Source: Sarocladium kiliense (lineage: Eukaryota > Ascomycota > Sordariomycetes > Hypocreales > Sarocladiaceae). Taken from it: a stretch of 64,000 nt of DNA. This document shows positions 56,359-64,000 of this stretch, piece after piece (the first letter of the stretch is position 1; the number at the start of each line of letters is the position of its first letter). Below the pieces are notes generated by a model. The model was given only the letters and a program-made list of their open reading frames with translations. It ran no database searches and had not been told where the DNA came from. A program made the position numbers and the translations under genes. The stretch lies in contig JAUZTG010000034.1 in assembly GCA_030734395.1 (NCBI GenBank), positions 1,984,001 to 2,048,000 on the forward strand. Direction: 5' to 3'.

Positions 56359-57638
56359 TCAAGCTTCCCTGCTAAGGAGAGGCTTTAACGTCTCCAACGC
56401 CCTCCGCGAGTGCTCTTCCGGCAGGATGACAGCGCCAGCCCTAGCCGTCGAGAGATATGACAGCTCAGAGCTGGCTGTCATTTGCATCTCTTGTACCAAC
56501 CGACCAGCCACACCACAAACGATACCAGTTACTTCGAATGGCAGGTTGACGAGATCGAGGAAGATGGGGATGTGCACGCCATCAGTATCGCCGACAACCG
56601 ATTCTCCGAAGATATCCAGCAGCTCCTTGTCGAGAAGCAGCGAGGGCGGGTCTTCATGCGCGAGGGTGATGGACATGAAGCGTGGTTGTGAGGCCAGAGC
56701 GGAAACAATACACAGGTACAGCTTGGTATCGAGGCCCGAAAGCCAAGACTGCTTGCTGTGGCCATTCCCACGACCGGTGTGTGTGCTATGGCTGAACTCG
56801 CCAGAGAGTTGCGATGTCTCCTTTCCAGAGCACTGCACAAGCTCAAGCTTGCTGTCCACCTGAGGCGTCACGTTGCGCTTCTTGAGAAGCTCAAACGCTC
56901 TAGTTTGCAGCTCCGAAATGTTGGCGGGCGGTGGCGTATTCGGTGGCGATACTGCGCTTGTGGCTCGTTTGCGGCCTTGGGGTGCGGGGGTGGTGAAGTC
57001 GGACTGATTGTCAGACAACTCGAAGCCTTTTGCTATCAGCGCTTTGGTGACATTTTGGCGATCTTTTGAGGGGACGAGGATGAAATCGGAGTAGTAGGTT
57101 GAGATGAAGAAGAGGGAGATGCCCGCCAGTGCAAGCGGCGAAGTCAGCTCCATGACCCGTCCTGCCGGATCAAGGCCAGCACTAATAACCGAGAGCACCA
57201 TATATGTCTCTTTGGAGGTTGAGACTACTCGCGCTGCCTCCTTTGGTAAGTTCTTGATGGCTGGCACGAAGACCTTCTCGGCCCACGTGCTATGACAGAC
57301 AATGGAGCACTCAATGGGTGTTATGCTGATGTTGAGGAAGCCATGGCTTCTGTCCGAGGACAGCACCTCGTAGTCTCCATCTGGTAGCTCACTCGAGGCT
57401 TGCTCGGCAGGACTCTGAGGCAGGAGGACGCGGATGATGGGTTGGAACAATGAGTGGTACAGGTCGAGAGGAATATGAATCAAGGTATATGTGCCATCCT
57501 GAAGCAAGAGTGTCAGCATTGGTCTCGCGCGACTGATTGAACGCCCTCAAGTGGCAGCAAGTTGGTCTTTACAGGACCGTCTCAGCATACGGAAACACGG
57601 TGGGCGCAGCTTACCAGGAATGAGACCTGAGTGTTCAT
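56359..57638 (-). CDS. CASTOR-like ACT-domain protein (GATSL family)
   Basis: Relative of animal CASTOR1, the cytosolic arginine sensor that regulates TORC1 through GATOR2. Two exons on the minus strand: 57638-57615 (24 nt, MNTQVSFL) and 57498-56359, giving 387 residues. The intron (donor GTAAGC, acceptor CTTCAG) restores the family N-terminus, joining VSFL to DGTYTLIHIPLDLY. The ACT-type region includes TPIECSIVC, the hydrophobic stretch AGISLFFISTYYSDFILVP typical of the CASTOR ACT7 fold (about 150-180), and a second copy towards the C-terminus (PIFLDLVNLPFEVTGIVCGV ending in TARAGAVILPEEH). The middle is Pro/Ser/Thr-rich. Whether the fungal proteins bind arginine is not known to me. Confidence 0.85.
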
Positions 57639-59842
57639 CTTGGTCAATCCCCACTCCAATGCCTGTTGGAAAGTCGGTGCACTCTGTAGAGGTCAAATTC
57701 GATGCGGCGAGTGTGTTTTGCCGAGAATTGCAGATGGTGCCGAGAGTGTGCTTATCGCCAACATGCCAGTGGGTTGGTGTTCGCCTTATAACTCCCACTA
57801 GTGGATAGACTTCGAGGCTTGCAGCGATATAGAGCCAGACACGGCTTGAGTTGCTAACACAAAGTTTCAGCGGCGTTTTCGAGTGACAGCACGACTTCGG
57901 TGTAGGACAAATGTGTCTTTGAGTGACTGGCGTCGCACGGGAGGGTGGGCAGAATGACAGGATGCCGAAGGAGGGCACATCGTCGGGTAAGGCCTCCCTT
58001 AAGAGTAGGCGTCTGGGCTTCACAATTCAGCTCTGGGTACCAGTCACGAACGGGTATCGCGCCGAATAGTGCTAGCGGCAAGAAGCGCAATGATGTGAGA
58101 GTGCGTGCTTGACCCATCCATCCATCCGTCCATCACAAAGAGCTGATTGGGAAGAGGACCCTGAGGAGGGGCAGAGGGACCGCCAAGGGTACAACGGCCA
58201 ACCTGAAGATGGGTCGTGTGCATGATGGCATGCGGCCAGGGACGGATCAGCCCCGTCATAGGCGTCAGGAACACAGATGACCGGTGTCGGGCATGGTTGC
58301 ATCGCGAACGCTGCAAGGTGGCTGCAGGTTGGTGGGAGGAACCTGGAGGCCGGGGCAAAGTCGCTCGGCCGGCCGTTGGAAGCAGGATGGTGGGGCGACG
58401 TAGTGGTGATGGTGCAGCGTGGGGGTTCTGACTTGCGATCGTGCTGAGCCCAGATGTGTTTAGAGTATCTGCTTTCTGAAGGATTTGCTTTGGGACGCAA
58501 GTTTGTATGAATTGAATGTGATCACGCGTCTTCAATTGTCGTCTTACTAAGCCTTGCCTGTCTGTGTGACGTGATGCGGCAATGCCAGAGGCGAGGCTGG
58601 GTCAATGAGGCAAGAGCAGGTCAAGGTCACACCTTCCAGCTCCAACGTGACCCTGGTTGCAGCACGAAGGAAGACTTGACACGGACTATACGAAGCTGGA
58701 CAACTTCATAAATCGTCAACCGCATCGGACTCTCTTCCTGGCAACTGATTTCTTGCACAACTCCCTTTACCCGGTCTGCGCTTTGCTGCGGTGTGACATC
58801 CCACATCAACCACTCTCGTCGTGTCCTCAACGCCGCTGACAGGCACACACGGAACAGGTTTGCCCTCAATTGTCTCCCGACCTGCGCAGCCTGATTCATG
58901 TCCCCGTATCCACACATCGGTCATCTGGGCTGTTGACGCTCCCCAATGTGAGCTATCACAGTCTGCGCCGCCTGGACGTGACTGGCAGCTATGGACAAGG
59001 ACTACAGGCGAGCTTTCATCATCAGGATGTAAGAGGAGCAAGGTAAGATAGTGTTGCGGGCGGCAGTTCATTGCTGACGTCTCATCTAGTCCATACGATG
59101 ACCTTAGCTCACAGGATAAGTTTGTCTCAGGTCAGGAGTGCTTTCAATGTCGCCCGTTCCCGGCAGTTCATCTAACGCCTTCCTCGAACACCAATATAGA
59201 CCACCGCCACATTCACCCGCCCAGGAGTGCTGTGGTGCATTGCAGCATGCCTCTCGACACTTTCGGCCAATGCATGGCTGTAATACTACCATCACCAGTG
59301 ATCGACGTTCGTAGCGCTGGGTTGCTGCTCGTTCTCGATGAAGTTGATGGCGCCAGGAGCACCGACATCCTAGCGTGAGAATTAATGATCCATTGAGGAG
59401 CTTCTGCTGTATCTCGGCATAAGGACCGGCTGGAACAACATTTGAACACAATAATTCTCGCAAGCGGTGGATATTATCAACCCTTTTGGCGGCAAGATCC
59501 GTCTTGAAACCCCGTTCTTGACCGAGTCTAGGGTCAGTGTGGGGAGACTGGCGCCAAAGATGCGCCCGCAGATGGTGGGACTGGAGGGGCTACGCAGATA
59601 AAGACCGATTTACATCTCACAATGTGGTAATTTCTGGAAGCGCAGCATGCGATGAGACCCGCAACCCTGCAGTAATCATCTGCCAGTTGAGGGATCGTAA
59701 AGAGACGCTCACGAGTTCAAGATTACTGCGCGAATCCACCGTAGCCGGCAAAGCCGATGCAGCACCGACAAGGTGAATATGCACGTCATCCGGGATGCAA
59801 CGGGTACTCGGTCTGCAACATGCCGTGCTATGCGGTCGCCTT
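57639..59842. other. Intergenic: CASTOR-like promoter and METTL25-like 3' flank
   Basis: 2.2 kb. It holds a small imperfect CATC/CATCC repeat near 58115-58135 and no convincing gene. Open frames are short and Pro/Arg/Ser-rich. No RNA gene is recognised. Confidence 0.5.
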
Positions 59843-61636
59843 TCATTTCTTGATGCCGACTACCACCAGGTTTCGAGGACTTTGCGCATAGTCAAAGACC
59901 GTTTCTACCCACGCTTCTCGGACGTCTGCTTGCTCCTGAAGATACGTCCATCGATCCGAGACGATCAAGGACTCAACGACCACAGCGGTGAAGGCCATCA
60001 ATGTCCAAACAACGCAGATTTCTTTTCGGCGTGGCGCGAACTGCTTCTCATACTCATCGATAACATCGTCGGTGATATCTGCCATCTTCGCATTCATTAC
60101 ATGCCCATATTCTTTGAACTCAGCGCTGGTGGTCAGCTTCTTGATGACGCCTCGTACATAGCTCTTGAGCGATCCGTATGCACTCTTCGGCAATGAGCCA
60201 ATGGTGACGGGGCTGGTGCTGATGTCAAACGGGCTGTCAGATTCCGCTCCGCCAGAATCAGGATCATGATGATTGATCTTCTGAACCACGCCCCGATCAA
60301 GGAATATCCTCTGCAGCACAGTTCGGTAATAGTGCCGTGTAAAGAATCCCTCGCTGTCCTCGCGACTCCAGTTAGCAGGAGCCTGACAGGCCATCATCCT
60401 TGCCGTGATGTTCAAGCGCACACCATCCTTGTGCGCTGTGAACTTGTCACTCATAGGGAAGCCTTGCGGATCCCTCTTTTCTGACTCGCGCCGCACTCTG
60501 CCGTTGATAGCCTGCAAGGTCGGCCGCAAATACGGATGCTTGTACGTAGGAGGCCCAAGGCGCTCGGTGAGGAGGTTGTAGCAGCAACCAACTATAGCAA
60601 CAGCATGTATTTCCGGGTTGAGTAGTAGGGAGCGGATCGCATAGTGCGTGAGATTGCCGCACGAGTGGATGGAGATCGCCATCAAGCTCTTCTTTTTCTT
60701 TTCAAGAGAGAAAGAACCATCCGGACTCTGGTCGATCTGCGCAATTACTTCGGACAACTCGCCGCTGTCTAGCCGTCCAGACACATACTGGACTGTACCC
60801 TTCCCCTCCTCAACGGCGTACTCTGCCACGAGCTCTCTGGCTGGTCTGAAGTCGAACGCTCCATTCTCTGAGACTTCTTTGATGGCCGCTTGCAGTTTGG
60901 CTTCATTCACCATGCCATCCGGACCGCGACATTTGCTCCGCAATTCTTGGTAAACTTTCTTGTTACGCAAAACAACCTCCCTTGTTGCCAGCCCTGCATG
61001 AACATCGAGTCCCTTGGCACCAGAAACGTTGTGCTCACGTCCCTCAACAGCAACTACCTTTCGGTTGTAGGGCTCACTAGCCATTGCCCTGCCAAGATAA
61101 TTTTGGCCACTGCCAAAGTCGACAAAGTGTGAGATGTCGGTATCATTGTGCTTCTTCAAGTCCTCTGATAGACCCTGAACGTAGCTCGCGAAGTTGCTAA
61201 CCTCGTGCTTCTTCTTCGGCTTCATGCCTACGGCCACATGCCGGGGGAGCGCAGGAAGTTTCTTCCCGTTCGCGGGACCTCCAAAATCCCTTTGTAGTGA
61301 GAACTTTCTGATTGACGCAATGTAGTCGATGAAACTTCGTGGAGGTTGTATGTCAACTTTCTCAAATGGTTTGTCGAGGTCATCTCGGAGTAAGATATCG
61401 AGTAGTCGCATGATATCGCATGACAGTAGAAAGTCGTGCCATTCGGAGGGTAGCACGGAGCGGAAGAGACCAGGATCTTGAGTGAAGAAGTCGATGATGT
61501 GTACACCGCCGCTTAGAATCTGAAAGATATCCGATGAGCTCGTGAATTCGAGAAGCTGGTTGATGTAATCTTCTGGCGAGCTGAAGCCCTCCACATAAGG
61601 CAGGGGCTGCTCAGGGCCGAGCCTATTTGTGGCCAT
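59843..61636 (-). CDS. METTL25/RRNAD1-like methyltransferase-domain protein
   Basis: Intronless, 597 residues. The SAM-binding motif I is FVDFGSGQNYLGR (about 171-183), followed by an acidic strand end VVAVEGREHN. SIHSCGNLTHYAIRSLL and the family signature VGCCYNLLTERL identify the METTL25/RRNAD1 group, in which the latter replaces the usual motif IV. The N-terminal 110 residues form a helical domain (YINQLLEFTSSSDIF; HDFLLS). A hydrophobic stretch near the C-terminus (VVWTLMAFTAVVVESLIV) is long enough for a membrane helix but occurs in the family as part of the fold. Human relatives have been connected to ribosomal and histidine or RNA methylation only tentatively; the substrate is unknown. 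The ATG at 61636 is the first; the frame upstream starts with TTG. Confidence 0.88.
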   Translation of the reverse strand: MATNRLGPEQPLPYVEGFSSPEDYINQLLEFTSSSDIFQILSGGVHIIDFFTQDPGLFRSVLPSEWHDFLLSCDIMRLLDILLRDDLDKPFEKVDIQPPRSFIDYIASIRKFSLQRDFGGPANGKKLPALPRHVAVGMKPKKKHEVSNFASYVQGLSEDLKKHNDTDISHFVDFGSGQNYLGRAMASEPYNRKVVAVEGREHNVSGAKGLDVHAGLATREVVLRNKKVYQELRSKCRGPDGMVNEAKLQAAIKEVSENGAFDFRPARELVAEYAVEEGKGTVQYVSGRLDSGELSEVIAQIDQSPDGSFSLEKKKKSLMAISIHSCGNLTHYAIRSLLLNPEIHAVAIVGCCYNLLTERLGPPTYKHPYLRPTLQAINGRVRRESEKRDPQGFPMSDKFTAHKDGVRLNITARMMACQAPANWSREDSEGFFTRHYYRTVLQRIFLDRGVVQKINHHDPDSGGAESDSPFDISTSPVTIGSLPKSAYGSLKSYVRGVIKKLTTSAEFKEYGHVMNAKMADITDDVIDEYEKQFAPRRKEICVVWTLMAFTAVVVESLIVSDRWTYLQEQADVREAWVETVFDYAQSPRNLVVVGIKK

Positions 61637-62216
61637 GGCGATAAGAGTGTATATCAAGGCACCCAAGATATGACAACAGTCTTGAGCCAGCTTATTCTAT
61701 GAGCGTATGAGCGTCCTGTGATATCATGCCGTACTCGGCTGCCCCGAACTGAGTCAAAGGCAGAAATAGAGATTCGGAGATGAGTTGAGATGCGGTCTTG
61801 TGTGCTGAAGAACCCAGTAAAAGGCCACAGTGTGCTTTCGGAACCTGTTTGGTTCGTTCTCTTCGTCTTGTGGTATTTAATCGTATGAATGCTCCATAGG
61901 TCTTGAGTGAACAAATGTTCATGAAGAAAATCGCTATAGTTTTCCAAGGCGCATTGATGGTGGGGGTTGGCTTCTCGAATCTCAACCCTAACCCTCTTGG
62001 CGGCGCTTAGCCCAGTCCAGCAACTGGCGCAGGGGTTCAGTGCAACGTCATCCTCAACCTGAAGTGAGCTTCGTCGCGATCCTTTGACATCCGTATCCTG
62101 CGCGAAATTACTGCCTGCTTTCCTGCCCGCCTGGATCTCGCGCCCTTTGAGTTTTTGCAAGCTTCGGGTTTTCTCACTGGTCAGAACCGCCGTCCGGCAG
62201 CTGTGCTGCTGTCGTG
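61637..62216. promoter_or_regulatory. Divergent promoter METTL25-like / TLG1
   Basis: 580 bp between two outward-facing starts. No gene or clear motif is seen beyond the expected promoters. Confidence 0.45.
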
Positions 62217-63009
62217 ATGATGTCCTCCAACGCAGAGGAGGATCCCTTCCTCCAAGTCCAACAGTGCGCATCCTTTGAGCTCCGCTGCCCTTGATCTTTG
62301 ATGACTGACAAACACCACCAGGGACGTTCTTTCCCAAATATCATCAACACGGCCCCTCTTCGCCTCTTACATCCGCATCCGTTCCCTCACCACCCATGCC
62401 TCCTCGCCTGAGCTCGCCTCCGCACGGTCTGATCTCGAGTCCGCCCTCTCATCCCTCGCCGACGACCTCGCAGACCTCGTCGCATCCGTGCAAGCCGTCG
62501 AATCCAATCCCGCTCAGTTTGGACTATCCAATCATGAGCTGACAAGGCGGAAACGTCTGGTTCAGGACGTCGGTGGGGAGATTGAGGATATGCGCGAGGA
62601 GCTGAATAAGAAGATTGATGCTGTTGGAGGTGGTAGTGACCTCCCGGACCCCAACAGCTTCGCTATTGGCGATGGAGCGGAGGGACCCGGGGCGGACGGA
62701 TATGCAGAGTTTGAGCAGGAACAGCAGATGGAGATGATGCGCGAGCAAGATCAGCACCTCGATGGCGTCTTCCAAACAGTCGGCAACCTGAGGCGGCAAG
62801 CCGACGTTATGGGTCGCGAGCTGGAGGAGCAGAGAGAGATGCTTGAAGTTGTCGACAATGTGGCTGATCGCGTTGGTGGGAGGCTACAGACGGGCATGAC
62901 GAAGCTGCAACACGTGATCAGGCAGAACGAGGATAGGCTGAGCAGCTGTTGTATTGCTGTGCTTATCTTCGTGCTGATTCTACTGCTGATCCTGTTGTTG
63001 ATCTTATAG
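62217..63009 (+). CDS. TLG1: Syntaxin-6/Tlg1-type Qc-SNARE
   Basis: Tail-anchored SNARE that mediates fusion of endosome-derived vesicles with the trans-Golgi network. Two exons, 62217-62263 and 62322-63009, with a 58-nt intron (GTGCGC, branch CTGAC, CACCAG), giving 244 residues from the first of two adjacent ATGs. The N-terminal syntaxin-6 helical domain (EEDPFLQVQQDVLSQISSTR; HELTRRKRLVQDV) is followed by a linker and the SNARE heptads (about 165-220; HLDGVFQTVGNLRRQADVMG). The central-layer glutamine is in the EQREMLEVVDNV region or just before it. A C-terminal anchor made almost only of Leu, Ile and Val follows two cysteines that could be palmitoylated. Confidence 0.92.
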
Positions 63010-63417
63010 CGGGCACATTATTCCCTCATCCCTTTTTTTCTTTGTTATTCTTGCCATGGGTTATCACGGAGTTCAAGCGCATTATGGGTCATTTCTGGTA
63101 GAGAAGGTAGAGGCGATGTATAAAGCCTCCCTCTGCTGCAGTGTATACATTCTTTCAACTATATCGAACCTAGAGAGACTGGCAGAAGTTCAATGTGTCG
63201 AGGATAAGTAGATGTCCAAGAGAGATTGAGCAACAATGTTGCTGTTCAAACATAAAACGCCGATCCATGTAGCCATGTCATCGAAGATGGCCTCGTTGAT
63301 GACCCGGGCTTTGCCCTTCTTTGAAGAAACGCCCTCGAACAACATAAGAAACCCTTTCTTCCCGTTCCGTACACAATCATCGAGCTGAACCCTTCCTCAG
63401 TGGGAAGACAATGTGAC
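63010..63417. other. Convergent intergenic region TLG1 / GLE1
   Basis: 408 bp between two stop codons; only 3' UTR sequence is expected. Confidence 0.5.
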
Positions 63418-63999
63418 TCATTCGAGATACAAGCCATCTTCCTTCAGCAACACGCCGAAGGTACGCAATAGTGCGGTACCAGCAACATCCTCCGGTGCCT
63501 TGTTAGGGAAATCGATCAGCGCAAGCTTCAGCGCCGCCAAACCTGCGTTGCCGTAAAATCTGAGGAATCGATGCTCGTAACCCTCAATCATACCCCTCAA
63601 AACGATACATTGGGTGTTCGATGTCTCGCCCTTAGGTGTGTTGACGATACACGCGAGAGCCGTCCAGTAGTTCGTCGGCGGGTACGGGTTCTCCTTCTTG
63701 GACTTGCCGAAGTCTCGTAGGGAAATGGCCGCAAACCCGGCACCAAGGCCAGTCATACGGTCGCTGTGTGCCTCCTCTGAGATCCAGTCAGGCCCATCTC
63801 GGCGCCATCCAAGAGCTGTTCTGCCCCTCTCCGTGCGATCGTTGCCACGCAGACCGAAGAGAGCTGGGCAAGCAACGCGGAACTTGGCCATTAGGATGTC
63901 GATGAGCGAGCGGCCACGCCAATGGAATTCCGGTGTGGAAAAGATCAGGGCCGTGAAGACGCCAACAGGGTCAGCGGCCTTCGGGTTTGCCCCTGCTTC
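63418..63999 (-). CDS. GLE1: Gle1-type nuclear pore mRNA-export factor (partial, C-terminal 193 residues)
   Basis: Gle1 with inositol hexakisphosphate activates the DEAD-box ATPase Dbp5 at the cytoplasmic face of the nuclear pore. The window holds the last 193 codons; the 5' part lies beyond the right edge. The C-terminal Gle1 domain is recognised by GVFTALIFSTPEF, DILMAKFRVACPALFG, NPYPPTNYW, MIEGYEHRFLRFYGNAG and LLRTFGVLLKEDGL. The ATG at 63891 within DILMAKF is internal, since the frame stays open to the edge with family-conserved sequence. Convergent with TLG1. Confidence 0.92.
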   Translation of the reverse strand, partial: EAGANPKAADPVGVFTALIFSTPEFHWRGRSLIDILMAKFRVACPALFGLRGNDRTERGRTALGWRRDGPDWISEEAHSDRMTGLGAGFAAISLRDFGKSKKENPYPPTNYWTALACIVNTPKGETSNTQCIVLRGMIEGYEHRFLRFYGNAGLAALKLALIDFPNKAPEDVAGTALLRTFGVLLKEDGLYLE

Positions 64000-64000
64000 A

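Noticed and set aside
1..64000. tRNA, rRNA, CRISPR arrays, transposases, secondary-metabolite core genes
   Set aside because: Looked for by eye (T-loop-like GGTTCRANTCC with arms, regular spaced repeats, transposase, PKS, NRPS or terpene motifs); none was found. A tRNAscan or repeat search would settle it.

Overview
The window is about 64 kb of nuclear DNA from a filamentous ascomycete (Pezizomycotina). Introns are short (48-100 nt) with GTRNGT-type donors and CTRAY-like branch points, first exons are often tiny, a secreted cellulose-binding module is present, and every recognisable housekeeping protein looks most like Sordariomycete orthologues. The class-level placement is an inference from family resemblance, not from a search. 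I see no transposon, tRNA, rRNA, virus or bacterial island.

Layout: a Dip5-like amino acid permease (cut by the left edge) is divergent from a class V aminotransferase. A secreted GH5 beta-mannanase with an N-terminal CBM1 follows. The giant TRA1 gene (SAGA/NuA4 scaffold, one 11.4-kb exon) is divergent from a gamma-glutamylcyclotransferase-like gene that needs an 8-nt microexon. Next is a 5.1-kb stretch without a confident gene, holding only faint coding-like islands on the minus strand. It leads into a secreted AA11-like lytic polysaccharide monooxygenase. Then come a large membrane protein with two DUF3433 units, the cell-wall regulator KNR4/SMI1, exocyst SEC8, an epoxide-hydrolase-fold protein that seems to have lost its active site, N-myristoylated Hid1, mitochondrial PET127 (divergent from hid1), an acid-sphingomyelinase-like phosphodiesterase, V-ATPase subunit A (VMA1), YIH1/IMPACT, a CASTOR-like ACT-domain protein, a METTL25-like methyltransferase divergent from the TLG1/syntaxin-6 SNARE, and the C-terminal part of GLE1 at the right edge.

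How the genes relate: most are unrelated housekeeping genes. Three loose themes can be seen. (1) Polysaccharide degradation: mannanase and LPMO. (2) Secretory and trans-Golgi traffic: SEC8, Hid1, TLG1, plus the wall regulator KNR4. (3) Nutrient sensing within 5.2 kb: V-ATPase A, YIH1 (restrains Gcn1-Gcn2) and a relative of the animal TORC1 arginine sensor CASTOR. The last grouping is the most interesting hypothesis here, but nothing in the sequence proves co-function.

All gene models were built by reading splice sites by eye. Exon coordinates were checked for reading-frame closure but not against transcripts.
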